A stretch of 64,000 nt of DNA from Ascaphus truei (taxonomy: Eukaryota > Chordata > Amphibia > Anura > Ascaphidae). Under the pieces are notes generated by a model that was given only the letters and a program-made list of their open reading frames with translations, had not been told where the DNA came from and ran no database searches. Below are positions 23,501 through 35,559 of this stretch, piece by piece. Position 1 is the stretch's first letter; each line of letters starts with the position of its first letter. The stretch is from NCBI GenBank assembly GCA_036426205.1, contig CM071571.1, positions 108,225,257-108,289,256 of the forward strand, in the 5' to 3' direction. A program made the translations under genes and the position numbers.

Positions 23501-25849
23501 TTGTCAAATTAGACATATATGTTGTAGTCCTACTAAAAGCAGAGTAACTAATATACCACGTTGCATTGCGTGCTCATTGCATGTGAATTCCCACAAGCTT
23601 GCTGCAGTGGAAGCAATTTATGGTGGGCGAAGATGGGGGAACAACAGGGTAGCACAACATGTGTAACAACATGTGAATGAGAAATTATTACTAGCTACTG
23701 TTACAGAACATAAATATGTATAATATTAATGTGTATATTATTTATTAACTCATACAAACACGACATTACTGGCTATTATATCATGCATCGAATATATTGC
23801 ATGCAACGGCCTACAAACATCACTAGCACAAACAAATGTCTACTTGTTTATTAAAAGGTCCATTTTTGCTTTATGTCATATACAGACAGCATAATGAGGC
23901 ACACATAGCATATGTTATGTCATTGTGTTCATAACTTGCACACTTCAGACGACCATTGTGTTAAAGCAGCTGCAATGAATATGTCATCACAGCATACACG
24001 TCAACAGAGGGGGTGGGGTTCAGCATACACCCAAATTACAGGGTCATCTTACGGTCAAAATTAGTTCACACCATTTCACCTGTTGAAGTAATTGTAAGGT
24101 CTGCCTGATTAGGGTTTTTGGGGAAGGGAATACCGTTCTTACAACGACTAGCAAAAACTGAAGGTAATCACACTCATTTGAAAGCTTAACTCTAGGTACT
24201 AAATCCCCCAACAAGTCATTACTTATCCAAACCGTACGTCACAATTCGTTCACTCATATCTATAGTTCAAATGATATCAACAACACATTATCACACCATG
24301 CATGTGTTGTGGTTGTGAGTGACAGCCACATTCAGGTGTGCCACAGCTTCATATGTACCACACATATCCTTCACCAAAAACGAAGCTTTTTGCTATATGA
24401 CCACCTTCATGATAACCATTGTGAATGGTTCATATCATGATACTTATGTACATTATGTACATTATGATACTAATATGACTACACAAACATATGATTTGTA
24501 TCTACAAATTAATCAATTTATCCTAACGCATTACTGTAGAAACATAGTGTTGTATGTTAGGGAACTCAAAAGTTCTAAGTACACAGGCAGTACATTGTTA
24601 TTACAACTATTTATGTTCACTTTCCACACACATTTTCGGTTAAGGAAATGATGCTGTTAGTTACTATAAATACCGAAACATACATAACTGTTTGTTCAAT
24701 ATTTACACAGTAAATGTACAACTGATGTTATGTTATATATAGTTTGCCCCTGAAGGAATGGTCACCTGAGACGGAACAAGTGTCTTCACCTGGGTCATGC
24801 AGCTCAAACACCTAGAAGGTGGGTGTATGAGGTGGTGGCCATTAATATGTGCACTTCTATATGTTAGTTGTCATGTTCATATTTGTTTTCACATGTTCTT
24901 TAAATAGGATTACTTAGTGTCAGTGAAAATTAAGTTTAAGACAACATGTATTGTGTGTTTGTGATGTTAAGTATCATGTAGGAGTTGTGAGTTTGAACAA
25001 CTTTTCATTCTTCTTATTTCATACTGAGTCCAAACATTATCGTAAGTCAAGGTAGTTTTTAATGGGACGTTATAAAACGTATGGAAAACATGTTAGTTGT
25101 TACTTATGACAAGAGTCATAATTACATAGTAAAACAGCAGAGATTAACATGCCATTTCATAATGTGTACATTTATTTTAGAACATGATGATGAAGATGAT
25201 GTGATAATGATGATGTGATGCCACCATAGACACAGAAAAGCAACCCAAGGACCATGAAGAGGTTCCCATTGAACAGTTACACAGCCAATTCGTCCATCAA
25301 GTAACACATACGATGCAATAGTAGCTTCAGAGGGAAAAATTGTGGAGCGAAAATCGTCGCCATTTGATATGATGACAGTGCTCGAAAGGATGGATTCACC
25401 AGGGGAGAAAACGATATCACAATTGGCACATCTCCACAGAGTCTTCATTGAAGTGCCTAAAACAAATGCAAAAATAAAACGTCATTAGAAGCAATGGTTG
25501 TGGCGGCAAACCCAAAGCTAATTACTGAGAATGACATACTGTACCCAATTTCAACTTAACACCTCAAGGCAGGATCTTTCCATGCTGGTAATTTTTCACA
25601 CATGCCATTGATGTTCATTCCCGGTCGGATTTACGGTCAGTAGGCAGATATTCTGTGCGGTCCTGAGACATCCTACCGCTGCCATCGTTAGAAAACAGGA
25701 GCTGAACCTACAAAGGAGGCCAAAAACAACAAATCACAGCAAGTTACTAATGACCAGTTTTTGGCACACAAACAAAAACCCAACCCACCATGAAACGGGA
25801 ACCAACCCTCAGTGTGCAGTTGTTACCAACTTGCTCACATGTGTCAGTG

Positions 25850-26170
25850 GGCCACAAGCACCGTGTCTGAGTCACTGCCCACAAGCCCTGTCCGTGATAA
25901 CAGCACTGGCCACAAGCCCTGGCGCGTGGCGAACGTCACTTGCCCCAAGCCCTCCTGTCCGTGAACAGTCATGGCCCACAAGCCCTGTCCGGAAGGAATC
26001 CCACCACAGCCTTGTCGGTAGTCACTGTCCACAAGCCCTGTGTGAGTTCACTGCCACCCAAGCCCTGTCGGTGAGTCATGGCCACAAGCCCGTCACTGAA
26101 CAGTCACTGCACAAGCCCTGCCCGTGACTGAAGTGCCGAGGCCACAAGCCTGCCGTGAAGTGCCAGAGGC
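25850..26170 (+). repeat. CACAAGCCCTG-type tandem repeat in the Myb-like gene tail
   Basis: Units around GGCCACAAGCCCTGTCCGTGA recur at irregular spacing. The corresponding region of copy B (48890-49760) is a cleaner 27-bp repeat. Unit boundaries here are frayed by indels. Confidence 0.75.
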
Positions 26171-26309
26171 CAACTCAAGGGCTCTGGTGTGCTAAAGTGT
26201 TTGACTAAACGAAAAAGGAAAAAAATCCAAGAGACAACAAGCAGGCCTGTTACTCGCTCTCAAAAGTGAAAACAAACCAAAATATGTTATAATTCACTAA
26301 ATATGCTTT

Positions 26310-27790
26310 GGCTGTTTTGTTGGCATTCAGGATTATTAATGAATATTGTATGTATGCTGAAGACCTGTTGTTTCCAAACTTTCAAGTATGTTCTTGTACA
26401 CGTGAAGTTTCGGGAAATGTTAAACAGTCCTAATTATTGAATAGGTTATTAATATTGATGTATATTAATATTGTTCAGTAATGGACCCAGGAGCCAGTTG
26501 CTATGTGTAGAGAAGCTGCCATGACTTCACCTGCAAACTTGTATTTGGGGGTGTGTACTTGATGTAATCATTGCATGTTAATATATTCACATGCAATTAA
26601 AAACACAAATGTATTTAACGTGCAAAACATCTTTAGTTGTCCATGTATGGTGAAGTCAGGATAAGGTAAAAAATATACTCATACCTCACCTTGCTTGCAT
26701 TGTAATGTTGTCACTTATCATTTATGTGTTCTTGTTCAATAAATATCTGTGATTGTATACAATTATATATGTAGTATGTATGGATATATGTAACACACCC
26801 ACAGTTGGGGTAGATTAATATAGCTCTATATATGTAGTACTATTATAATATTTATCATAGATATGATTATATAGTAGATATCTATATATATATATATATG
26901 ATATAGATATATAATTTGTATAATTGATATTCTAAAATGGTATTAGATGTATTTTCAACAAAAAGTACCACTTCATGCTTCCTTTGTGAAAACACTCGTA
27001 TTTATAATATCAAGTCTCTAAGTTGTGTGAACTTACAAACTGTGAGCCTATAACAGTATTGGCCTAAAACAAATTGTTTCATTACTCATATCACTCATGT
27101 TTACACCATTTAAAGGTTTACATACAAGGCCTATTACATGACCATCAATATGTTTCTGTGTACACCTGGCCTTACAGAAGATATTATTGGTTTTTGTAAA
27201 CACTAACGAGACCTTCTAAATTAAACACAACAACAACATTTTTGATGGGTAATTCACATTTACAAGACAGGTCAATGCAAAATAGGCCATAAACAATTTT
27301 AGCGTCTTTATGTTGAAACCTTTAAATGAAATCACACCAAGATAAAAATCGCGCTCTTACATATAAACCCGTAATATGGTAAATACACACAACATTAAAA
27401 GTAAGTGTACAGACATCTAGATATATATATCTATAATTTAGATAATTATATATTTATGAGAGAATATATTATCTACTATAACACACGTACTTAAACTCTG
27501 ATGCAGACAGGGGAGTTAAACCAGACATTTCCACCAGACAATAAAATTATGGGGAAAATTTTTTTACTTTTGCAGGTGTGGGTGTATTTCTATAGGCTGT
27601 TGTAAGCACTATTTTCATAAAGTGACAATGTTTTTTGTCCTCACCCACATGTTTACTTAATAAAAGTCTACAAATGTTTTGAGAACGTAGAAAAAATGAC
27701 TACAGTTGGTCAGTCAAATGGCTATCCAAAACCAAAAATGTGAAACAATTATTTCTTAGACACTACATGTGCTTGAAACAAGGAGTCAAT
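26310..27790. other. AT-rich non-coding spacer in copy A
   Basis: No coding signal is seen. It includes (TA)-rich palindromic stretches at 26870-26925 and 27420-27475. The end aligns loosely with copy B near 47660-47720 around the word TTTTGCAGGTGT. Confidence 0.4.
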
Positions 27791-27798
27791 GGTGACAC

Positions 27799-28135
27799 GT
27801 TTTATGTGCACTGCGGCCAGTTTCCGCAAAGCCGGGAGATTCCCGGCATGATAGTGGATCCCCGGCGTGCGAGCGTACGATGACGCGGTCACGCGTCATA
27901 CGGGTGCCTGGCCCCTGCACGCGACGTCCAGGGTCCACGAGGGACGCCGTTGGGTCCCGCGATGTGGGGGGACGGCGGGCAGGGGCGTTCCGGGGGCCCG
28001 GCAGCGGGGAGAAGAAAGAAAGCCCGGCGGAGGGCGCTCCTCCTTGCCTTCGGCGCGCCCGGCACCCCTCCGGCGCGCGCACAGCTTACTGCGCGGCCGA
28101 GAAACGGGCAAATGCTCGACATAAAACGGGCAGCA
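27799..28135. mobile_element. GC-rich CpG-dense insert in copy A, possibly a TIR element
   Basis: A 0.3-kb island of very high G+C with many CpGs stands out in AT-rich DNA. Its edges share the inverted word ACGTTTTATGT (left) and ACATAAAACGGG (right), and GCGGCC lies near both ends. Copy B has nothing similar at this place. That suggests a small TIR element, but I could not define a clean target duplication. Open frames over it are GC-driven and not convincing genes. Confidence 0.45.
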
Positions 28136-28149
28136 GAGTAACAAGTTGA

Positions 28150-28905
28150 AACCTGTGTGACATTGAAAAAGGCCAAGACAAAATAGTTAGCATTTGAACC
28201 ATTCATTCTACTGAGAAAGAACATAGAAACTGCACAAATCATTTACTGAACTCTGCAATGGCTGATGATTGATGTACAAATATGCATCCACAACAAGGGG
28301 GACAAAACTGAGATTGCAGAAGCGATAGTTGTCAAGTCGGACCAGAAGCCAACGGTTGGGACAAATCTATGATGTGATTAGAGCAAAGTATCTTATTACC
28401 AAGAACTGGGGTGCGCGAATTTTAAATCCTCAGTAAGAGTTCACTTTATACTATTGACTGTGTTGAACGTTGCTGATAGATTAAGCTACAAGAAAGGTAT
28501 ATGGTTTTGTGGAAGATTGCTAAGGAAAAACACAATTCCTGGCGGATGGAAGACGGCACACTATATTGTGCTAAAGGCCATATTTATTCCTAATTGCCAA
28601 TAGCAATGGATCCGCCTACTGGTTCGTTGTCGTGAATCGATACTGCTGCAATATTGCCACCCTCCATTGCTGAAACACCACATTCTACAAGAACAGTAAC
28701 TACTATGATTTTACCAGCCTTTCTGCTGCAAACACATTCGAAGGGTGACACGAAGAAATGAACCTACACCGGACCAATTGTTCGAAGGAAAGCAAGAGTG
28801 TCGATTCCTATGAGCGCTTCATGGAGGAGAGGTGTGTCATACAGGATTCAGCGTTTGGGGTCAACCGTGGAGCAAATGCCTTGTTTTCTGGCGGTTCCCA
28901 ACGCT
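28150..28905 (+). pseudogene. forkhead-like (FOX) cargo gene, copy A remnant
   Basis: The plus strand around 28308-28440 encodes, across small frameshifts, TEIAEAI, then SDQKPTVG, then QIYDVIRAKY, then a YYQ-type word (28392) and an NF..SVRVHF stretch. This order matches the forkhead domain pattern: helix 1 (LI-x-x-AI), an S-x-D-x-K turn, helix 2 (IY-x-x-I-x-x-K-[FY]-PYY) and the recognition helix. Copy B has the same segment, inverted, at 46480-47480. About 100 bp further on (28500-28560) both copies share an [FL]WKI[GA]KEKH word followed by DGT. In-frame stops and shifts make it a pseudogene. A FOX-like role is inferred from the pattern only. Confidence 0.55.
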
Positions 28906-28907
28906 TC

Positions 28908-29356
28908 GACCCTCCCTTTTCGCCTTTCCACCTAGTCCTCTTGTTTCTCATCTCTTTCCCGCCCGCCCCTCCCTGCAAGCCCTTCCTCTTCATCCTTCTT
29001 CTCACGCACTTTCACTCATCCGTCTTTGCCCCCTCACAGCCTCTCCCTTAACTTTCCAAATCTCTGACTTATGCTGCCTTTCCTATACCCATCTGACTTC
29101 CCCCCTCCTTTCCCTTTCTCTGCTTCTCCGCACTCTACAAGACCCCCTCCCCGCCTCCTTCCTGAACCCTTTTGCTCCTCCTTTTCTCTGTCCCCAGCTC
29201 TCCTTCCCTGCTCTCCCCTTCTCTCCACTACCGTCCCCACCACTGTAGGCCCCCGCCCCCAAACCCCCCCCTCTCCTTCTTACCCCTCTTCAACCGCTTT
29301 ATCTTCCTCGTTTTATTCCCACCCTTCTTTCGTGTCTTTCCATTCACCCCCAGGCG
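28908..29356. other. pyrimidine-rich tract present only in copy A
   Basis: The plus strand is strongly C/T-biased with few purines over 0.45 kb. Sequences on its two sides align to contiguous copy-B sequence near 46660-46700, so this is an insertion or expansion specific to copy A. Long Pro/Ser/Leu frames here follow from composition. Confidence 0.55.
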
Positions 29357-29663
29357 ACCAGTTGCGAGGCAGACTAAGTGTTACTTCTACTTAAATGGTA
29401 ATATAAACAATCGTTATGCGTTGACTCAGCGTTAAAAGTTTTTTTTGTCTACCGCATTTTGACTTTAAATGCGTGGATACAGCGTAAACATGGCAGGACG
29501 ATAAAATGTAGCGATCACAAACAAATTGTTTCTATTAATATAGATAGAACCTGAAAGAGTAGTACTACACATGCTCCCGGCATAAATATACGTACTTTAC
29601 CGACCCTTTAAACATATTATAAACATGTTACCAGAAACTGTAACACAAACCTGTTTTGTTATC

Positions 29664-29816
29664 ATGGCAACATCTACAAAAAACAAACCGGGTCGACCAC
29701 GTATGACGTGGCGGACCCTTGTCATTGCCAAAGCGTCCTTTAAAAAGATTATGGATGTAAGTCCCGCCCCAAGCGACGGCGAGCGTCAAAGCTATGGCTG
29801 TGTTGTTTGTTTATAG
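29664..29816 (+). other. short open frame with AT-hook-like KPGRPR word
   Basis: An ATG opens a 50-codon frame reading MATSTKNKPGRPRMTW, ending at 29816. The aligned segment in copy B (46270-46400) has a stop early. The opposite strand of both copies instead shows a TTTTTAA[A]GGACG box followed by ATGACAAGG and a possible donor (CAG then GT). I cannot decide which strand is used. Confidence 0.25.
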
Positions 29817-30764
29817 TTACGGTAATTGCACCTGCGTCATGCGTTGCGCCTCAGTGTTTGTGGGCGTACACTGGGCGTTAGCCGAATGTTTAATTCAGTT
29901 GGGGGAGTGTTTTGCGTGCGTTCACGGCTGTGGCTTCTTAACATGAAGTCAAAACGTTAGGCATTTGAGAATTGTGTTATCGGCCGTGCTTTCTGTCACA
30001 CAGTCTGTTTAAAAAGAATAAGCAGATTGTACTCGTTTAGAATGGAATGTGTTTCGCCCCTTAATGGTTATTTGAAATAAATATTTCAATGGTTACTGCT
30101 ATTTTCCAAATGTATTGAACGCACAACGTACGCAGCTTTGCGCATGCGGCTAACAGTTAGTCACCCCCAAAGCGTTGAAGTGCCGTGCGCACACCTGATT
30201 GTGCGCGCACAGTTTTCAGTTATACAGGGCAACGTGAACTTAATATACATGTTATGCCTTGCTACTATTAATAACGATTACATAATGATGTTACCCACGT
30301 GGTAGTTCTAACATATAAGTGACTGACGTGTGTATTACCCAATATTATAGAGCTGTTGTGTAACGCGTTGTCACGGATACCATATATAGTAAGGTGCCAT
30401 CTTTGACCATCATGTGTTTGCTGTATTTCAGAGATGTCGGGGAAGATACAATCGGATCAATGTATGATTTCAGAAGAGTCTACCTTTATATGAGATGATT
30501 TGTAGGAGGAGCACGACGACTATACTAACATATGGAACTAATTTTATATTGCTTGCACGCGCTTATTAACAACAATTAAAATGTGATACCTTATGCCTAT
30601 ATTGCCATAAGCACTTAATTAACATAATGATGTTGCAAAAGAGTGCAGCTAGCAATTTTCTTGAGGTTCTTTATTACATACTAACATTTTATGCCATGGT
30701 GTGTTTTATATATAACACATTTGTGTATTCTATTGTGTAATGGAACGTATGACTGTCGAAACTA

Positions 30765-30880
30765 TGTAACAATGATAATAATTATATAATAATATGAGCA
30801 TGTTCTTGTATAGCGCTGCTGTTGTACGCAGCGCTTTACACACATTTTTTACTCACTGAGCACTCCTTCTCCCAATGTAA
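30765..30880 (-). mobile_element. internally deleted MIR-like SINE remnant
   Basis: The minus strand carries the first 20 bases (GGAGTGCTCAGTGAGTAAA) and the 3' part (GCGCTGCGTACAACAGCAGCGCTA and an ATT-rich tail) of the SINE present in full at 45016-45290 in copy B. The middle is missing. Confidence 0.6.
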
Positions 30881-32428
30881 AGGAACTACAACCAACTAGC
30901 CATTTCTTGTTAAAAATCTCTTGTTACATGGGTATGTTGATAAAATGGTTTGGGACATAGCAAATTATGTTATGTGGCAAAGATGTTGTGGTCCCCTACA
31001 ATGCATGATGTTCTGAATATCACATCAACATACATGTAATGAAGTACGTTTATGTGCATATTTCATGTACCAATAAACTATAGTTTACTGTGTATTAAAC
31101 ATTCAACACATACATAGTACAGTCAATATGATGATATAAGCTACCATAATAAACCTGGTGATCATTTGTCGGTGTTATACATGGATCATACACAATTGTA
31201 CAGACACAAACAGTTGTCTTAAAAAGTGTGCCATGCTAATGGCACTGATTGACTTTATATTTAGAGAATAATTGATAATTATCATCATGATAATGATGAA
31301 GTGACGTCAATGACATTCCAAATATATACCAACTTGTCATTGTGGGGAAATTAGAAATGCAAATTACAGTAACATTTTGCACACTTGTGGTTTTGTTTAC
31401 ACTTTGAACTTGTTACATGTAGGTCACATCAACACACACTGTGACTTATACATACACATGTGACACATTTAATTACTGTTGACAAATATTTGTAGCATTA
31501 ATAATCACCTACATGCTAAAATAAGATGTACCACGCATTGTTGTGATTACAGGCTTCATGCATGGAGTGTTATGATCAGTCAATTGCATCCGTGATTAAT
31601 GAGCTCCCGCTAAGTAAACAAATAAGTACAGTTATCCCCTCTCTCCAAACACCTCTATATTACATTATGGAAATTTATAAGGGAACATACATTAAATGTG
31701 ATGAAATGGGAGTATCATTTTCTAATACAATGCACCTGAAACCTCAATAGTAGCTAAATGCATGTCATGATACAGAAAGTACATATATGTAACATTTTTC
31801 TTTTAAACCAATATGTTGGGTTTTTACTTCAAATAATATTACGAATATTGAGGTAGGCACATTTATGCCAGATGTCAGCAAATATACATACCATGATCGT
31901 CATACTGGAGATATACCTATAATGCAATGGAACAATATATAAATTGCAAACATGACATGCCATCTTCAGTACCGAAGCAACACAGCAAAGTGTGTATTTT
32001 GTGTTAAATGTGCAACACCATGTATATTTAATCACATTCAAAATGTAAGCAGCCTGGTGTACACACATCATATGGATGTACAGTTACACTGCACAATAAC
32101 ATTGTATTGTAGCATACTGCAAGAATGAATGCTATGGCCATACTATGTGTATTGTGTTTGCATAAGGAACAACAAAACAAGAAATATTACTGCTTTGTTA
32201 CCCCAGTTGTATTCACATACACACAACTAATGTACAATTGAAGAGGGATATATAAACCTGGCAACATAACATACCGGTGCCACATCCTTTGTGCACCCAG
32301 CAGAGAAAGAAAGGTGTGCACCCATATTCATCTGTGTCCTAACAGAAGGTTATATAAAAAAACATTATTGTTAATATAACATAATTAATCTATAAAAGTA
32401 GTATAGGAACATATATGTTTTTACTTAC
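30881..32428. other. non-coding spacer of copy A, collinear with copy B
   Basis: I see no protein signal. The block around 31262-31318 with the palindrome ATTATCATCATGATAAT and the blocks to 32370 are matched, inverted, in copy B at 43500-44800. They are therefore ancestral transposon sequence. An exon-3-like segment after an AG acceptor (GACACAGATGAATATGGG, minus strand near 32340) is shared by both copies. Confidence 0.5.
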
Positions 32429-33919
32429 AGAAAAAGGAATGATTGATGAGATTCTGGCATGGCTGGCCACCATGGCTGTTTGTTCATTTTCAGCAGCTAC
32501 ATGGGTGGATGCTCGTCTACCAAAGGCTCAGCTAGGTCTGATTGTACAATTGTGTCTGAGTGCAACATTGGCAAAATGCAACAGGCAAGGATAATATCAG
32601 ACAATTTTGAGGCTTGTATAGAAGAGCCCCACCAGTTCGTCCAGACACCTAATTGGTCTTGAGTAGGCCAAAATGTCCTCTCTATAACAAATCTTGTAGA
32701 GATATGGCTGCATTGTATCTCCTCTGCTTCAGTTTGAGGGTTTAGCACGGAGTCAAGAGCCACGGCCTAATTCCGTATCCTGAGTCACCTATAAGAATGG
32801 AGCACACATAAGCTTACATTAGTGATAAGATTCTACAATGACAACATTCCTAAAGAAAAATGTGTTTTGTGTTAGAACATCTAAATCTGTACTCACCCAG
32901 CCACAACCATGTTCAAAATGTCCCTCTTCGAACGCATGGAAGACTGAAGAGTTCCTCAGGATAGAGGAATCGTGATGGAACCAGGAATTTGGGTACCACA
33001 TGCATTATCCCATCGTGGCATCACATACCACCTGTACATTGAGTGAATGGTAGTGCTTACGATTGCGGTAAACATGCTCACTCTGACTAGGTGCAATCAA
33101 AGCAACATGTGTGCATCGATTGCACCCAGCACACCATGGTATCCCTGCTATATTATAAAACCAGTCCTGACTTCCAGCCACTCTGTCGCCTCTGTAGGAA
33201 AATGAATATAATTCCTAGGCGTCTATTGAGTGCATAGAGAAACTGGGTAAAGGCCCGCGAGAATGTAGATTGCGAGACCCCGCCCAACTATGCCCCACAG
33301 TTGTCTGGAATGACGCGGAAGCAAGGCCAGGGACTGCACGACCTCTGGCTGTCAAAAATCAATCTCCCTTATCTCCTCATAAAGAGATAAGTTGCTGCTG
33401 AACTCAAACGTAGCGATTTCTATCTCCCTCACTCATCCCCATCTAACAGGGTTCTCTCCCTGTACACACGGACGAGGCACAACTTGTCTCCTCTGTCTGA
33501 CTGAAAATAGCTTACTACCCAATCAGCTTATCCACTAACCAAGTCTAACACCCAAGCCACCTTACGCGTTCAAAGCAACCCTACCTCAAGAAATCGAGCT
33601 TTACTTTACTATTCGATCCACCCTTCCCTCCACTTTTCCCGCCCTCATCCTTCCACGGCGTATAATCCTCTTCTGTAGCACCGCTCGCGTTGGTGGGGTA
33701 GTCAACGGCACACAAACTTGATCTCCTTAGCTTAATCCCTGATATCCTGTCCTCTACATTCCCTCGGCCTGTCCCATCTCCCTGTCCCTGTCGTATCCGC
33801 GTGCCGGTCAACTGTCCCTGGCTCTGTCCCTCCCTTGCCCTATGTCTTCTTTGATCAGCAAGCATGTCATGGAAAAGACTGTTCATCCGTCTCCTAAACA
33901 ATCGCACAACATTTTGAAA
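32429..33919 (-). pseudogene. Harbinger DDE transposase, copy A, broken
   Basis: Exon 1 lies at 33919-32897 and exon 2 at 32788-32429, with splice sites like copy B. The start is shifted by two extra bases just after the ATG. A segment of about 240 bp at 33501-33740, absent from copy B, interrupts exon 1. Further small indels and stops follow. Words matching copy B include CIDCTQ-equivalent sequence at about 33110 and RNSSVFHAFEEGHFEHG at 32905-32955. It cannot make a full transposase. Confidence 0.8.
33501..33740. mobile_element. 240-bp insert in transposase exon 1 of copy A
   Basis: Copy B passes directly from GACAGGAGATCAG to AGACAGAGGAGACAAG. Copy A has extra sequence between the matching words, with CTGA at both edges. 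The insert reads open for about 50 codons in the minus-strand upstream frame before a stop and has no motif I know. Confidence 0.5.
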
Positions 33920-33952
33920 TGGTAGCTGTGAATGAGCAGGTTAATGGGCCGT

Positions 33953-33962
33953 CCTTTAAATA
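33953..33962 (-). promoter_or_regulatory. TATA-like box of transposase gene, copy A
   Basis: The minus strand reads TATTTAAAGG about 40 bases before the transposase ATG, the same box as at 42088-42097 in copy B. Confidence 0.55.
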
Positions 33963-34644
33963 GGTATGTGATGATGTTCAGTTGACATAGTAACAATGCA
34001 AGGTGTTAATAACATATTAGTACGTTCTGTCCAAGCTGTCTGCACTGATCTTAGAAATATTGTTTGTGTATTGCAGGGATCAGGCACTTTGCAATATGTC
34101 ACGTGCATGAAGTTTGTACAAACGTGCTTTGAAAATAATATTCAGTTTAATGTGCAATGCCATGTAACACTTCTGCAACGCACAGTTCCGTCATGTAATT
34201 AGACAAAAGCCTGAGATTGACGTGGAAAATGTTTGCTGCAACGTGTATTAGCATGGTTATTGTCCACATGTTGCAAACAATGAATGTCGTGTGCATATGC
34301 AGCATTTAGTATGAGGATAGTTGCTATAGCATCAGTTTGAAGGTGAAATGCATTAATTAATGTAGATGTTGTGTAGAAGTTAGGTTGAAGTGCGTTGTAA
34401 GGCAACGTTTACAATGTAAACATGCAATGTGATTGATGGTCCACTAAGGAAGTTGACAAAAGGGAGACCCAAAAAGTACATGTAAACATGAGAAGAAAGA
34501 TGTACATGAAGTTTTCAGATGCGTCCACACATTCAAAGCATTGTTTGTAAGAAAGCAACATGAATACGGTTGTATGTGTTAGATGTTGTGACATGTGTAA
34601 CATCATATAAATAATTGTGCTGCAGGTCAGTAAAATGTGTGATA

Positions 34645-35045
34645 CTGCACCGAACACCTTTATTCGAGCAATACCCAGTATGTACCTGGCAGATCCTGGA
34701 ATGCGCCGCTCCTCACCTTGACAAGCCGTGCGTTGGCCTTCCCAGCCTGGGTTCATGCCTGGCTGACGGGCGGCTTGATACTTTAATATGATAATGATTA
34801 GGATTTAATAGGCTGCAATGCTTCGGTGTCTACCCGAGCCCAATAAATTCATGAATTGTAATGCAGTAATTAATATATATAACTTGCAGTCATTGCACCA
34901 GCGGGAAATAAAAGCTTCAATCCCTGCCTGGAAAAATAACCCAATGCATCGGGCAGAGAAAACAGCACAAACCTCAATAACACCCGGGTATACCCGAATT
35001 CGGAGGATCTAGCCGAGCTCAAATAAAGTGTGTCCGCCAGCAGTG
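34645..35045. mobile_element. TA-flanked MITE inserted in copy A
   Basis: The element is bounded by TA at 34643-34644 and 35046-35047. Its ends are imperfect inverted repeats: CTGCACCGAACACCTTTATT at the left, and CACTGCTGGCGGACACACTTTATT on the other strand at the right. Copy B has the uninterrupted site (AAAATGTGTGATATGATGTG read on its minus strand near 41385-41405). That proves an insertion of about 400 bp with TA duplication, as in Tc1/mariner-type MITEs. Confidence 0.75.
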
Positions 35046-35559
35046 TATGATGTGTGAGGTCTCCTTTAAGAGTTAAGATAGGATTTTCCCTGACACATCA
35101 TAACATGATGAGTAATTGGAAACGCAATGATGAAAAACATCTAAAAGTAAACAATGTTATGCAAATAATTACACGTCAGCTGTGAACAATGCAGGGAATG
35201 CCCCACCACTGGTAATGCCAAATCACCTTTGTATTGTGAGCAATGAAAGTAAACAGTTACTATAAGTGTTATACGTCCCGCTCCATTGCCTCCATTGTAG
35301 TGACAGAAGATGTTTTGTTTCTAAGTGCATTCCGGGCCAGCTCTTAGCGATCGTTCTCCCTCCAACTTTGCCACATTTAGTTTGGCGGGAAGAAATGTGC
35401 CATAACATTCAATTCCCTATGGCCGATCAAGCCCCCGGATAAGTGAAATTTTTTTGGTAACTTGACTACAGCCGATTGTAAAAAAAGTTGGCGATCAGTG
35501 CCGAAAACAGGCGCTTATTCGGAGCCGGAACTGGCATAACAAAATTATCGGCTACGAAA

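Larger units (their letters stand above)
22145..26310 (+). pseudogene. Myb/SANT-like DNA-binding protein of Harbinger copy A
   Basis: The gene is spliced. Exon 1, 22145-22643, starts MPAKRGKSD, has a Gly/Ser/Ala repeat (about residues 30-110) and begins the Myb/SANT-like domain (PRFNDQENRALVTGILEHYD); donor GTAAGT. Exon 2, 22995-23300, completes it (KKEMWDTIVIGVNACGNRVR, HKRFDDIWSKLKKK). Exon 3 is about 24756-24818. Exon 4 begins at 25181 with an acidic Asp/Glu run that quickly meets a TGA. The rest, to about 26310, is repeat-coded and ends in basic words (KRKRKK). PIF/Harbinger Myb-like partners are known to bind transposon ends and import the transposase. The start is chosen because copy B has the same MPAK start. 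Exon 4 is broken here. Confidence 0.75.

Noticed and set aside
27786..28242. overlapping open frames in the GC-rich island
   Set aside because: Six-frame openness follows from high G+C and few stop codons; there are no motifs.
28758..29394. Pro/Ser/Leu-rich frames in the pyrimidine tract
   Set aside because: These are composition-driven and absent from copy B.
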